This document shows positions 45,217 to 54,494 of a DNA stretch of 64,000 nt, one piece after another. This DNA is from Actinomycetes bacterium. GTDB taxonomy: Bacteria; Actinomycetota; Acidimicrobiia; Acidimicrobiales; JAMCPL01. The stretch is taken from NCBI GenBank assembly GCA_021816935.1, contig JAKAWR010000006.1:22977-86976 (forward strand), given 5' to 3'. Each line of letters starts with the position of its first letter. Position 1 is the first letter of the stretch. Position numbers and translations under genes: made by a program. Under the pieces are notes generated by a model. It ran no database searches and was not told where the DNA came from. It saw only the letters and a list, made by a program, of their open reading frames with translations.

Positions 45217-45606
45217 ATGGTTCGATCGTCCCGACCCACGCCACTCTACCTGTCATGGAAGAAACGTGGCGGCGGCTGGTACAAGTTTCTCAAAGTGCGC
45301 CTGTCTATGGGCTCGCTTGGCAAAGGCGGCGTCTATGTCATCTGGGTTGAGGATGCCGCTAGCGCCAACAAGAAGACGGTCTACGTCGGCCAGGGGAAGC
45401 CGATCGCTGACTGCGTGAAACGCCATCGCGGTGAGGAGACGATCACCAGACATCAGACAGACGGGCGCGTCCTGCGCGTCACCTGGGCCAAGGTCGCCAA
45501 GAACCAGCGAGGCAGCGTGGAGCATTACCTCGCGGACACTCTCAAGCCGGTCGAAGGCGATCGGTGGTCGGACGACGACCCGTTGCACGTGAACCTGCCA
45601 TGGTAG
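45217..45606 (+). CDS. GIY-YIG nuclease-like protein
   Basis: 129 residues. GGVYVIW and KTVYVGQGKPI form the GIY-YIG strand pair; the following helix region has KRHRGEE and a Glu in SVEHYLADTLKP in the position of the catalytic Glu. These features fit a small GIY-YIG endonuclease domain, as found in repair or mobile-element proteins. It sits in the island after the 57-residue gene; the two probably form one transcript. Confidence 0.7.
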   Translation: MVRSSRPTPLYLSWKKRGGGWYKFLKVRLSMGSLGKGGVYVIWVEDAASANKKTVYVGQGKPIADCVKRHRGEETITRHQTDGRVLRVTWAKVAKNQRGSVEHYLADTLKPVEGDRWSDDDPLHVNLPW

Positions 45607-45740
45607 GAGACGGAGACATAAACGGTCCTGGGTGCAGCGATCGGCATCGCTGACGCGCTCAGAGTTGTGTGTCGACTTCACTCCGCCCCATGCGGTCCCG
45701 TTTCCGGCATTGGTTCAAGGACAGTTTCAGGAGGTAGCCG

Positions 45741-46251
45741 GTGAGGATCCTGCGGTGCTCGATTCGTCACTTTCGCGGCTTCGACGATATCGAGATCGTC
45801 CCGCGAGGCCACGTACTCCTGGTTGGTGCACCTCGAGCCGGGAGAAGCGACCTGTTGGGAGCGCTGAGCAAGGTCTTCGAGATCGACTTCACCCGGCTCG
45901 ACGAGCGCGATTTCTACCAAGGCGACCTCTCATCCGATATCGAGATCGAAGTGACGATCGGCGAACTCGGAACTGAGCTACAGCAGCGATTCCTCGACGA
46001 CCTTGAATTCTGGGACCCGGCAGAAGCCGTGCTTGTTCATCGATCTGCCCGGCGCGCTCGCAAGGTTGGGTGAGCGTTCGGGTTTCGTCCTCTTCGAACG
46101 CAACGTCGCGCTCCTCGCCGGGCTTCGCGACGACACGATCGTGCCGCGAGCCTCGTTCTTCGCGCTCGAACAGGTCCGCAAGGCGCGCGCCCGCGCCATC
46201 CCCCGTCTCGTCACGGCTCATGAGGATCTGTTGGTGCTCCGCGCCAAATGA
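45741..46251 (+). pseudogene. OLD-type ATPase fragment and degraded remainder
   Basis: From GTG 45741 the frame reads MRILRCSIRHFRGFDDIEIV, then GAPRAGRSDLLGALS, an OLD/RecF-like N-terminus with a degenerate Walker A (normally GxNGxGKS/T; here the Lys is Arg). It loses family similarity after FWDP and stops at 46073, far short of the usual 500 or more residues. A second short frame (46003-46251, ending EDLLVLRAK) overlaps it in another phase and may be a remnant of a different gene. It is most likely a deletion relic of an OLD-family defence nuclease. Confidence 0.55.
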
Positions 46252-46354
46252 ACCCGCTCGGTGAAGTCGCAGACCGGGCGGGGGTTCGCCTCCTCAGGTT
46301 CTCGGCTGGCGTTCCTCGCTCCGAGCCCGCCGCCCGCACCCTCTGGCAGGCCCC

Positions 46355-46693
46355 TTGAACGACGGCCACCAGGCGCGAGACGGCGCCGCCGAGCAATGCG
46401 ACCACACCACCTCGCCAATCCGGCTCCTGCCCGCCGTCTACGTCGAGATGCCCCCGGAGAAAGAGGAACAGGCCGTCGCCGCGGTCGCCGGGCTCCTCGG
46501 TGTCATCGCCGCCCAGGAGACCGGCATGGCCTTGACATCAGCCGGCACATGGAGGTCTCCTCTGGACGAACCAGCCCCACGACCAGGGAAAGGAGGTGAC
46601 GATGGCACAGAGGAGGACCACGACCCGCCCGGCCCCCGATCGGCTCTCCGGCGGGACGACCCGGGTCGCGCTCTACCTCCGGATCTCCACTGA
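46355..46693 (+). CDS. Small hypothetical protein upstream of the recombinase
   Basis: A 112-residue frame from TTG 46355; a shorter version may start at MPPEKEEQAVAAVAGLLGVI. The conserved-looking part is an acidic-Ala helix region. It overlaps the recombinase start by 92 bases. No family is recognised, and the last third may be only shadow coding. Confidence 0.3.
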   Translation: MNDGHQARDGAAEQCDHTTSPIRLLPAVYVEMPPEKEEQAVAAVAGLLGVIAAQETGMALTSAGTWRSPLDEPAPRPGKGGDDGTEEDHDPPGPRSALRRDDPGRALPPDLH

Positions 46694-48605
46694 CGAGGAC
46701 CACCAGCCGTTCTCCCTGTCCGCCCAGGAGCACCGGCTCAGCGCCTTCGTCGCCAGCCAGCCCGGCTGGGAGCACGCCAAGACCTACACAGACCAGTTCT
46801 CCGGCGCCTACAGCGAACGCCCCGGTCTCAGCGATGCGCTGAGAGATGCACGCCTCGGCCTTTTCGACACCCTCCTCGTCTACCGAGTCGACCGCTTCGC
46901 CCGGTCGCTCAAGGTCCTCGTCGGGCTTCTCGAAGAACTCGAAGTCATGGGCGTGGCGTTCCGCTCGGCCACCGAGCCGATCGACACCTCCACCGCGACC
47001 GGCCGGATGCTCATCCAGCTCCTCGGCGTGTTTGCGGAATTCGAACGGGCCACCATCATCGACCGGGTCGTTGCCGGCATGGAACGCAAAGCCGCCCGCG
47101 GCGGCTGGCCCGGCGGGTCCGTCCCCTACGGTCTCGAGCTCGACGAGGACCACCACCTCGCGGTGCGAGAATCCGAGTTCCCGATCGTGAAGCGCATCTT
47201 TGCCCGCTACGCGATCGACAAGGCCGGGGCGCTCACCATCGCCACCGAGCTCAACGACGACGGCTTGCGCACGCGCACCGGGAGACGCTGGAGCGCCAAA
47301 GTGGTCCTCGGCATCCTGCGCAACCGCGGCTATCTCGGCGAGATCTCCTTTCGCGACATCGTCTACCAAGCCGACGAGCCGCTCCTCGATCCGATCCTCT
47401 TCGGCAAAGCCCAAGCCCTGATTGACGAGCGCGGAGAACGCTACGACCGGCGCTTTGCCGACACCCACCCCGAGTACCTTCTGACCGGGCTCATCACCTG
47501 TGCGCGCTGCCACCGCCACTATGTCGGCGTGTCGGCTCACGGCAAGCGCCACCGCTACTACGCCTGCTGGACCACCCAGCGCTACGGCAAGAGCGCCTGC
47601 ACCGGCGAGCGCCTCCGCGCCGACGCCCTCGAAGACGCTGTCCTCGCTGCGCTTGTCGACCTCTACAGCGACCCCGAGCTCATTACCCGGGCGCTCGAAG
47701 CCAACCAGCAGACCTCGATGGCGACCGCACGCCAACAACGGGAAGAACTGGCCGCTACCGAAGCCGAGATCGCAAAGACCGAAGCAGCCGTCGACCGCTA
47801 CATGCACGCCTTCGAGGCCGGCACTCTCACCGCCGAGATCTTCGCGGATCGGGTCCGCGATCTTGGCGACAAAGCCAGGGCGCTACGGCTCCGATATGCG
47901 GAGCTCGGACGCGCCACCGCCCACGCGACCGCCCCGCTGCCCACCGCGGCACAAGTGAACAGCCTGCGCGACCAGCTACAAGAAGTCGCCCTCCGCGGAC
48001 CTGGACACGTTCGCAAAGCCGTCGCCCAGGCTTTCGTCCACAGCCTCACCGTCGAGTCTCGCGATCGCATCCTTCCCAAGTTCGAGATCCGACGCGGCCT
48101 TGCCGTCGAGGTCGCCGGTGAGCACGACGGAACCCCCTCCCAGGGAGCCAAAGGGAAGGGTGTTCGCGCCATGACACCTTCGGTGGGCCGTAGAGGACTC
48201 GAACCTCTGACCCCTTGCGCGTCATGCAAGTGCGCTACCAGCTGCGCCAACGGCCCGTCTGGAAGAAACTACCACGAACCCCGATATCGGGAGTGCCGGG
48301 AGAGGTCCGGCTGCAGCCTCAGCGGATATGGAGGTTGGATCAGTGAGACGGTCCGGTGGATGAGACGATCCGCTGTGCCGTCGAAAGGAAGGAATGGCCA
48401 AGGGCCACATGGGCCGTACAGGAGACGGCGAAGCACAGCCCTGCGGCAAGGCGGAGGTCCGAGCCAGGCGATCCGGTCCGAGCCGTGGAGTCCCGGGCGC
48501 GCCGAGTCAGACGGTGTAAGCTCAAGCGGGAGTGCTGCCGTCCGTCCGGTGCGCCAGGCTGGGCCAGGCTGGCCGATACCGGCAACGATGGATGCGCACT
48601 CGTGA
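46602..48605 (+). CDS. Large serine recombinase reading through tRNA-Val
   Basis: ATG 46602 follows AAAGGAGG. Residues 1-150 are the resolvase domain with catalytic Ser in LYLRISTDED, QPGWEH, YRVDRFARS and EFERATIIDRV. The recombinase domain follows, then the zinc ribbon CARCHRHYVG...CWTTQRYGKSACTG and a coiled-coil Glu/Ala/Arg region. No stop occurs at the expected end (about residue 525): the frame runs on antisense through the tRNA-Val gene (about residues 528-551) and the dispersed repeat to 48605. The last 140 residues are therefore chromosome-derived. The true C-terminus in the free element would differ. Confidence 0.85.
   Translation: MAQRRTTTRPAPDRLSGGTTRVALYLRISTDEDHQPFSLSAQEHRLSAFVASQPGWEHAKTYTDQFSGAYSERPGLSDALRDARLGLFDTLLVYRVDRFARSLKVLVGLLEELEVMGVAFRSATEPIDTSTATGRMLIQLLGVFAEFERATIIDRVVAGMERKAARGGWPGGSVPYGLELDEDHHLAVRESEFPIVKRIFARYAIDKAGALTIATELNDDGLRTRTGRRWSAKVVLGILRNRGYLGEISFRDIVYQADEPLLDPILFGKAQALIDERGERYDRRFADTHPEYLLTGLITCARCHRHYVGVSAHGKRHRYYACWTTQRYGKSACTGERLRADALEDAVLAALVDLYSDPELITRALEANQQTSMATARQQREELAATEAEIAKTEAAVDRYMHAFEAGTLTAEIFADRVRDLGDKARALRLRYAELGRATAHATAPLPTAAQVNSLRDQLQEVALRGPGHVRKAVAQAFVHSLTVESRDRILPKFEIRRGLAVEVAGEHDGTPSQGAKGKGVRAMTPSVGRRGLEPLTPCASCKCATSCANGPSGRNYHEPRYRECRERSGCSLSGYGGWISETVRWMRRSAVPSKGRNGQGPHGPYRRRRSTALRQGGGPSQAIRSEPWSPGRAESDGVSSSGSAAVRPVRQAGPGWPIPATMDAHS
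48184..48256 (-). tRNA. tRNA-Val (anticodon GAC)
   Basis: 73 nt: acceptor GGGCCGT/ACGGCCC, D arm GCGCAGCTGGTAGCGC, anticodon stem-loop CTTGC-ATGACGC-GCAAG with anticodon GAC, and T arm AGAGGTTCGAGTCCTCT. CCA is not encoded. It is the integration site neighbour of the serine recombinase. Confidence 0.93.
48314..48436 (-). repeat. Dispersed intergenic repeat, copy B
   Basis: In reverse orientation it matches copy A (6521-6624): CCATTCCTTCCTTTCGACGG, ACAGCGG(A/G)...CGTCTCATCCA and TATCCGCTGAGGCT. It begins with GTGCTTCGCCG as in copies C and E. It falls inside the read-through tail of the recombinase frame. Confidence 0.75.
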
Positions 48606-48654
48606 GTGATCCCTCCGAGTGGGCAGGTCCAACTCGGAGGAAAGGAGCAGAGAA

Positions 48655-49623
48655 TTGGCGGGTTGGCGACCTGATCCGGCAGGCAGGCATCAGTATCGGT
48701 ATCATGACGGTTCGGCATGGACCGCTCATGTGGCGGATCGGGGAGAGACATCCACCGATCCCTACGACGCGCCCGGTTCCCCGGCCGGTGGTGGCTCCGA
48801 TCAACCGAGCGATGTACTCACGCAAGCCATCCGGCCGGACTCGACGGGTCGCACGGCATCGCCACCGGGCGGGCTCCCGCCAAGCGGGTTTACCGGAGCC
48901 TACGGTTCCCCGGGCGGGTATCCCCCCTACCCCTACCCCTACCCCTACTCCTACGGCAGTATGCCTCCGCCCGGCTCGGGCAGCGCCAGGGGCTTTGCCA
49001 TCGCGAGCCTCGTGTGCTCGCTCGGAGCATTGGCCGCGGGGTTCATCGGCTCCATTCTCGGTATCGTGTTCGGGTTCGTCGCACGCGGGAGAATGCGCAG
49101 CTCAGGCAACTACGATGGCCAGGGGATGGCGACCGCCGGTATCGCCATAGGGTTCGTCGGCCTTGCGCTCGGGGCGCTCCTGCTTGCGGTTGCTGTTCCG
49201 CTGTTTATTGGTGTCGTGTCACAAGTCTCGTCGGGCGTAACGGCACAGGATAACCTCAGCAACTCGCTGTCTCACGCGAGGAGTCAGTACCTGCGGAGCT
49301 CTACCTTCGCCAGCCCGGCGCTATTGCAGCACGTGTTGGCGGTCGATGCCCCTCAGCTCACCTTCCAGGCGGACGGCTCTGTTAGCACCGCTGACGATAT
49401 CGGGCTCGACGTGAGCTCGGCAGGGGACGCCGTCATGTTGTGGACGCGAGCATCGAACGGCACCTGCTGGGCGATCGCGAGCAATGAAGCAGCGGGTACC
49501 GAGATGGTCGGATCGGTGCCGGTAAGAAACGGAACCGTGTACGCAAGTTACGGCGGCAGCCGAGGAAGATGCGGCGAGCCCGGAAGTGGTGTCAGCTGGC
49601 ACCAGAACGGTTTTCCGCTCTAA
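48655..49623 (+). CDS. DUF2510 membrane protein with DUF4190-like helices
   Basis: 322 residues. TTG at 48655 is preferred: GGAAAGGAG lies about 8 bases upstream and MAGWRPDPAGRHQYRYHDG then starts the DUF2510 motif (WxxDPxGRHxxRYWDG-like) right at the N-terminus. A Pro/Tyr/Gly linker (PYPYPYPYSYG) leads to two membrane helices (LVCSLGALAAGFIGSILGIV and AGIAIGFVGLALGALLLAV) of DUF4190 type and an extracellular C-terminal domain. The role is unknown; such proteins are common in actinobacterial envelopes. Confidence 0.8.
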   Translation: MAGWRPDPAGRHQYRYHDGSAWTAHVADRGETSTDPYDAPGSPAGGGSDQPSDVLTQAIRPDSTGRTASPPGGLPPSGFTGAYGSPGGYPPYPYPYPYSYGSMPPPGSGSARGFAIASLVCSLGALAAGFIGSILGIVFGFVARGRMRSSGNYDGQGMATAGIAIGFVGLALGALLLAVAVPLFIGVVSQVSSGVTAQDNLSNSLSHARSQYLRSSTFASPALLQHVLAVDAPQLTFQADGSVSTADDIGLDVSSAGDAVMLWTRASNGTCWAIASNEAAGTEMVGSVPVRNGTVYASYGGSRGRCGEPGSGVSWHQNGFPL

Positions 49624-49673
49624 ATACCCGGGAACCCCCGTGATGCCGGCATGTACCGCCGCCGATACGGGCC

Positions 49674-52523
49674 TCAAGGCCCGTCTACGGTTACCCGCAG
49701 CGGAGTGCTGGCGGAGGAGAAGCCGGCGGCAATCTGGTACTGCCCCGGGACCTGTATCCAGGCGCCGTTGCGGTATATCGAGAAGGACTGCGCCGGGACC
49801 TGCAGAGCGATCGTGACGCTCCGGCCCGCAGGGATATCAGCAGTCTTGAACGCCACGAGTTGACCCGGCGGCTCGCCGGCTTGCGCGGGAAAGGTCAGGT
49901 ACAGTTGTGGGCAGGCGATGCCCGCGCGCATTCCTGAGTTGGTGACGGTCAACGTCACCTGATACCCACCGCCCGAGGAGGCCGTCGCGTGGAGACGGGT
50001 CATGGAGAACGCAGTGTACGAGAGGCCGAAACCGAAGGGAAACAGGGGTGAGATGCCGCGGGCATTGAAGTAGCGGTATCCGACGTCGAGACCCTCCGAG
50101 TAATCGGCGACGAGGTTGACGCCGGGCCACTGAGCGACGGTGTCGACTGCCGCCTGGCTTCCGGATACCGGAAAAGTCACGGGTAGATGCCCGGAGGGGT
50201 TGACGTCCCCGAAAAGAAGGGCAGCTATGGCGTGGCCGTCCTGCTCGCCCGGATACCATGCCTCGACCACGGCTGCAACCTGGTTGAGCCAGGGCATGGT
50301 GACGGCTCCACCCGTGTTGAGGACCACGACGGTCCTGGGGTTGACCGCGGCCACGGCGCTGATGAGGGCATTCTCGTCACCGGGGAGAGCGAGGTTTGGC
50401 CGGTCGGCTCCTTCGCCCGAGGCCGAGCCGGCGAAGACGATCGTCGCCTGCGACGATGCGGCAGCTCTGACCGCATTAGCGATCAGAGGAGTCGCGTTTT
50501 CCCAACCGAGCCGAATCCCTGTGAATCCCGACCTGATGGACTTTCCGGCCAGGGTCGCGGTGAACGGTGACCACCGCAGGAGGAGGCGATAGCGGTGGCC
50601 GCCTTTGAGGGGGATCGCCGCCGACCACGTCTCCGGTCCGTGGTCGTAGGGATTCGACAGCACGACTGTCCCGTCGAGCGTGAGAGAAGTGGCGCCGCCC
50701 TCGCCGCTCAACGAGATCACGTAAAGCCCGCTTGCCGGGGGGGTCACGGTGCCCGACATAGTTGCCGCGGCGGCGGCCATGCCATATGGCATCACCAGTT
50801 GCGCCCCTGGCAGAGCGCGCCGTGACGGCTGCCCGTGCCGGCCCGCTCTCCGCCCGGACCGGGCCTTTTCGGCGGGCGGCTGAGCGGTCGGCTCGTTACG
50901 GATACGGCACGTGCCACTGCCGGATAGAACGTGCCCGGGTGGCGCCTTTTGCCCAGCCGGACACCCGGGCCGAGAGGTTCGCGCACCGGCTAGCCGCATG
51001 AAGACGCTCGGCTCTGTCACCACCTCGTGAACGCTGATCGGACCCGCTCCCCTGCCTCCGCCTGGAGCGGCCGGTTCGCTGAACGCAAACGACAGGCCGC
51101 GGCCCTGTCCGGAGCCGGGCGTGAGCACACTGGAAGGGATCAGCGGTACTGCGCCGGCATAGCTTCCGCCCCCGCTCCATTTGACCCGGACGCCAGGTCC
51201 CGCCCGGTGCTTGATAGCAGCCAGCGGTGTTGACGTGAACGGCGCTACGACTTGGGAGCTGCCGAAACCGGTCGTAATCGTCTGTGTGGAGGCGTCTTCG
51301 CCGATCACGGCGAGCGAGTGCATTCGGGCGCTGCTGAATGGGAGCACCGCGCCGCTGTCCTTGAGCAGCACTTGCGATCGTTCGGCAACCCTTAGTGCCG
51401 TCGCCGCATGGGCCGGCGTGGCGGCCGGGGTGCCCAGCCCGCCCCCCGCCTGGCGACCCACGAGGTTCCAGGCGAACATGGTGGTAAGGATGCGCGTCAC
51501 CGCCGCATTCACGAACGACACGGAGAGGAGTCCGGTGTGAACATCCGACGCGATCTCGGCCGGGTCCGCCGGCTTGATCAGGTCGGTGCCGGCTTCGATT
51601 GCGGCCACGACGTCGTGTACTGCGCCCGAGTCGGAGCGTACGAAGCCCCGGAAGCCCCATTGCCCGAGTTTCGAGATCAGCGCCGGGTCCTGGCACTGGA
51701 AAACGCCGTCGAGTCGCGGGTACGCGCACATGATCGAGGCGACGTGGCCCTGTTTGACGGCCGCCCTGAACGGCTTCAGGTAGAGTTCCTCGAGAGCGCG
51801 GGCCGGAACCTGGGCGTCGACAAGACCCCTGTCGTCCTCCTGGTTGTAGGCCACGAGGTGCTTGGCTTGCGCTATCACGCCCTGGCTCTGTATGGCGTGG
51901 ATATCATTGACGCCCATTTCGGATGCGAGTAGCGGGTCCTCGCCGAAGCCTTCGTAGGTCCTCCCGCTCTCGGGCACACGGTCGATGTTCAGGTTCGGAC
52001 CCTGGACCACGTCGATGCCCTGCGTGCGCGCCTCCTGGCCCTGGACCAGCCCGTAGGATCGTGCAAGGGTCGTATCGAACGTTGCCGCGAGGGCGAGAGG
52101 GGCCGGAAGTTGGGTAACCCCGGTGTCACCGTAGGCCAGGCCCTGAGGGCCGTCCTGGAGAGTGAGCCGGGGTATGCACAGGCCGGGTACGCCGCTGTTG
52201 ACGTTCTCGTAGCGCCCGTCGCTGCGCAGTACTATTTCACCGATCTTCTCCGAAAGGTTCATCCGGGACACCACGAGTGCCGCGAGCGACGAAGCTCCGG
52301 GATGCTTGTTGATGGCCGATGCCAGCCACGGGCAGGAGACGGGCGGATAGCCCGGCCGCCCCCCGGCACCCGGGTCACTGGGAGAGCCAGAGCCTCCGGC
52401 AAGGCCAAGGCCGGTCTGGTCCAGTCCTGTTGCGAGCACGAACATCGCAATTATCAAGGTGACAACGATTGCCGTCTTGGCCCTGCACCCCCTGCGTGAG
52501 AGGTGGCCTATGTGTCCGAGCAT
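49674..52523 (-). CDS. Secreted GH3 beta-glycosidase with PA14 insert
   Basis: 949 residues from ATG 52523 (the longer frame to 52619 overlaps the divergent gene). An N-terminal membrane anchor (AIVVTLIIAMFVLATG) is followed by the GH3 barrel: LTLQDGPQGLAYG, GPNLNIDRVPESGRTYEGFG, KHLVAYNQE and VRSDSGAVHD with the nucleophile Asp (SDS instead of the common SDW). A C-terminal alpha/beta domain, a PA14-like beta module (VTPPASGLYVISLSGEGG) and a fibronectin-III-like end (VTVTNSGMRAG-like) follow. It should hydrolyse beta-glycosides outside the cell; the sugar is unknown. It is divergent from the oxidoreductase gene. Confidence 0.88.
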   Translation of the reverse strand: MLGHIGHLSRRGCRAKTAIVVTLIIAMFVLATGLDQTGLGLAGGSGSPSDPGAGGRPGYPPVSCPWLASAINKHPGASSLAALVVSRMNLSEKIGEIVLRSDGRYENVNSGVPGLCIPRLTLQDGPQGLAYGDTGVTQLPAPLALAATFDTTLARSYGLVQGQEARTQGIDVVQGPNLNIDRVPESGRTYEGFGEDPLLASEMGVNDIHAIQSQGVIAQAKHLVAYNQEDDRGLVDAQVPARALEELYLKPFRAAVKQGHVASIMCAYPRLDGVFQCQDPALISKLGQWGFRGFVRSDSGAVHDVVAAIEAGTDLIKPADPAEIASDVHTGLLSVSFVNAAVTRILTTMFAWNLVGRQAGGGLGTPAATPAHAATALRVAERSQVLLKDSGAVLPFSSARMHSLAVIGEDASTQTITTGFGSSQVVAPFTSTPLAAIKHRAGPGVRVKWSGGGSYAGAVPLIPSSVLTPGSGQGRGLSFAFSEPAAPGGGRGAGPISVHEVVTEPSVFMRLAGARTSRPGCPAGQKAPPGHVLSGSGTCRIRNEPTAQPPAEKARSGRRAGRHGQPSRRALPGAQLVMPYGMAAAAATMSGTVTPPASGLYVISLSGEGGATSLTLDGTVVLSNPYDHGPETWSAAIPLKGGHRYRLLLRWSPFTATLAGKSIRSGFTGIRLGWENATPLIANAVRAAASSQATIVFAGSASGEGADRPNLALPGDENALISAVAAVNPRTVVVLNTGGAVTMPWLNQVAAVVEAWYPGEQDGHAIAALLFGDVNPSGHLPVTFPVSGSQAAVDTVAQWPGVNLVADYSEGLDVGYRYFNARGISPLFPFGFGLSYTAFSMTRLHATASSGGGYQVTLTVTNSGMRAGIACPQLYLTFPAQAGEPPGQLVAFKTADIPAGRSVTIALQVPAQSFSIYRNGAWIQVPGQYQIAAGFSSASTPLRVTVDGP

Positions 52524-52603
52524 GTGCAACGAATTGTAGCCGTCATGCAGCAATCGGGGGTATCGGCTTGCTCCGTGCAGGCCAGCCGATGTAAGGATGC
52601 GGG

Positions 52604-54178
52604 ATGGAAAAACGCGCAATCGTGATCGGGGCCGGTATCGGCGGCACAGCGCTCACCCTCCTGCTGGCCGAAGCGGGGATACAGGTCACGCTTCTGGAGA
52701 AAAACCGCCATATCGGCGGTTCCTGCGCAGGGTACGAGAAGAAGGGCTTCAAGATCGACTTCGGCACGCATCTCTTCTCGCGCGGTCCTCGCGGGCCGCT
52801 GGGCGAGGTCCTGCGCCGGGTCGGGGAACCGGAAGCGATCGAGTTCAGGCGGACCCACCACATTGCGGAGTTGCGGGTTCCGGTAGGTCCGGGCTCGGAC
52901 GAGATCATGACGATCTCATGGCCGTCGCAGCTGCATAGGTTCCCCCTTCCGATGGCGCGCTTCGTAGCGACTATGGGCCTCACGCCGCTCGAAATGGCGG
53001 AAGGCGCGGCTCTGTTCAGCCGCCTCCTCACCATCAGCGAAGCCGAGGCAAAGGTGTGGGATCACCGCACGATCGAGGAGTTCGTCGGGCGGTACACGGC
53101 CAACCCTCGATTATCAGGGGCACTCAGCTTCCTGCTCGGGCTCTATTTCGTGCTCCCGCCATGGGAGGTGTCGGCAGGTGAAGCCATCTATGCCTTCCAA
53201 CGGATGATGCGCGACAATTGGCTCAGCTATCCGGCGGGTGGCGCAAAGGCCATTCCGACCACGTACTGCAGGCTTGCCGAGCAGCGAGGTGCCACGGTCA
53301 GGGTTTCGGCACCGGTGCGCCGTATCCTCATCGAGAAGGGCCGGGCTCGAGGCGTCGAGCTGGATGACGGGACGCGCCTCGATGCCGCTATCGTGATCTC
53401 CACATCGAGCATGCGCACGACTGCGTTGCGCCTATGTGACCCGGGACGGCTACCTGCCGATTTCGTGGAGCGTGCCCGCTCGGTCCGGGGTTCACAGATT
53501 GCCATCCAGGCCAAGTTCGCCCTCGACGAGAAACTCGTCGAGGCGGGGTGTCTCATGGGGGGCTTCAGCGAGACCGCGGGCCTTTTCGACGGCGATGCGG
53601 AGACCCTCCGCGGCGTGTACAACGACATGGCCAGCGGGAGGGTCCCGAGCATCATCCCCTTCTACTGCCCGGTGCCCACCAATTTCGACCCGTCGCTCGC
53701 GCCGCCGGGACACCAGCTGCTCACGGTCTGCGCCGCCGCCCCGACTACCGACGTGTTGCTCGTGGATCCTGCACCAGCGTGGGAGGCGGCCCTTATGAGG
53801 ACGATGAGGGCGATCGTGCCCGGAATCGAAAGTCATGTTATTTTCGTCGACCGGACCACGGTGCGCTGGATGGAGCGTTGGCTCGGGAAGGAGTACGGAC
53901 CGGCAATCTCGACCGGCCAGACTCCTTCGCAGGTCGGGGATCTACGCCCGAGCGTGGCAACACCGGTGGAGGGGCTCTACATGGCAGGTGACGGGGCGGG
54001 CGGTCGTGGAGTGGGTACGGAACTCGCGGCCGACAGCGCGATGGAGTGCGCCGAACGTATCCTCGACGACCTCGGGATCCCCCAGCCGGGAAGCTGGAGA
54101 TCTCCCCGCCGCCGGTCGCCGAGGCTGACCCGCAGCCTGAAACTACTGTTGCGCCCCAGCCCGACGGTCCGTCCTTGA
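52604..54178 (+). CDS. FAD-dependent phytoene-desaturase-like oxidoreductase
   Basis: 524 residues. Dinucleotide motif IVIGAGIGGTALTLLLAEAG followed by LLEKNRHIGG, plus the C-terminal GLYMAGDGAGGRGVGTELA segment that contacts FAD in this family. The pattern matches carotenoid desaturase/isomerase (CrtI/CrtISO-like) and related amine-oxidase-type proteins. Such proteins act on membrane-associated polyenes. The substrate is not readable, and no carotenoid genes are near. The end is Arg-rich (SPRRRSPRLTRSLKLLL). It is divergent from the GH3 gene, 80 bases apart. Confidence 0.82.
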   Translation: MEKRAIVIGAGIGGTALTLLLAEAGIQVTLLEKNRHIGGSCAGYEKKGFKIDFGTHLFSRGPRGPLGEVLRRVGEPEAIEFRRTHHIAELRVPVGPGSDEIMTISWPSQLHRFPLPMARFVATMGLTPLEMAEGAALFSRLLTISEAEAKVWDHRTIEEFVGRYTANPRLSGALSFLLGLYFVLPPWEVSAGEAIYAFQRMMRDNWLSYPAGGAKAIPTTYCRLAEQRGATVRVSAPVRRILIEKGRARGVELDDGTRLDAAIVISTSSMRTTALRLCDPGRLPADFVERARSVRGSQIAIQAKFALDEKLVEAGCLMGGFSETAGLFDGDAETLRGVYNDMASGRVPSIIPFYCPVPTNFDPSLAPPGHQLLTVCAAAPTTDVLLVDPAPAWEAALMRTMRAIVPGIESHVIFVDRTTVRWMERWLGKEYGPAISTGQTPSQVGDLRPSVATPVEGLYMAGDGAGGRGVGTELAADSAMECAERILDDLGIPQPGSWRSPRRRSPRLTRSLKLLLRPSPTVRP

Positions 54179-54185
54179 GAGGTGA

Positions 54186-54312
54186 GGCATTCCGGCGTGA
54201 GGCAGTCCGGTGGACGTCCGAGAGGAAGGCAGCGGCGCAGTCGCGACCCGCAACGGTCCAATGGACCGTTGAAAGAAATGGGTCGTCGAAAGAAAGGAAT
54301 GGCGAAGCACCA
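54186..54312 (-). repeat. Dispersed intergenic repeat, copy E
   Basis: In reverse orientation it reads GTGCTTCGCCATTCCTTTCT, TTGCGGGTCGCGACTGCGCC, GCTGCCTTCCTCTCGGACGT and CCTCACGCC, matching copies C and D. It fills the gap between the oxidoreductase and guaB3; the rest of 54313-54494 shows a degenerate repeat of GGGACC-rich segments and no gene. Confidence 0.75.
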
Positions 54313-54494
54313 CTGACCACCCCGCCGGGGTGTTATCTTCTTATCATCGCCCGGTGCCGCTGTCGCGGAAGGACCGGGGTTAAGGCACTGTGTCGGGACC
54401 CGGCGGGACTAGCGCACCGTGCCGGGACCTACCGGGATATATTGCGGCGAAGGCACTCTGAAGGACTACAGACTGAAAGTCAGGAGGCAGCGGG

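Larger units (their letters stand above)
43072..48183. mobile_element. Genomic island abutting tRNA-Val with a large serine recombinase
   Basis: The interval between the gene-free flank and the 3' end of tRNA-Val carries a serine recombinase reading toward the tRNA, a TA-like pair, a small membrane protein, a GIY-YIG protein and a broken OLD-type gene. tRNA-proximal placement of the recombinase is typical of integrated elements. The left border is uncertain and no direct att repeat was found; large serine recombinases need only short att cores. Confidence 0.7.

Noticed and set aside
46003..46251. Intact 82-residue gene
   Set aside because: No ribosome site and no family match; it is treated as part of the degraded OLD-type region.
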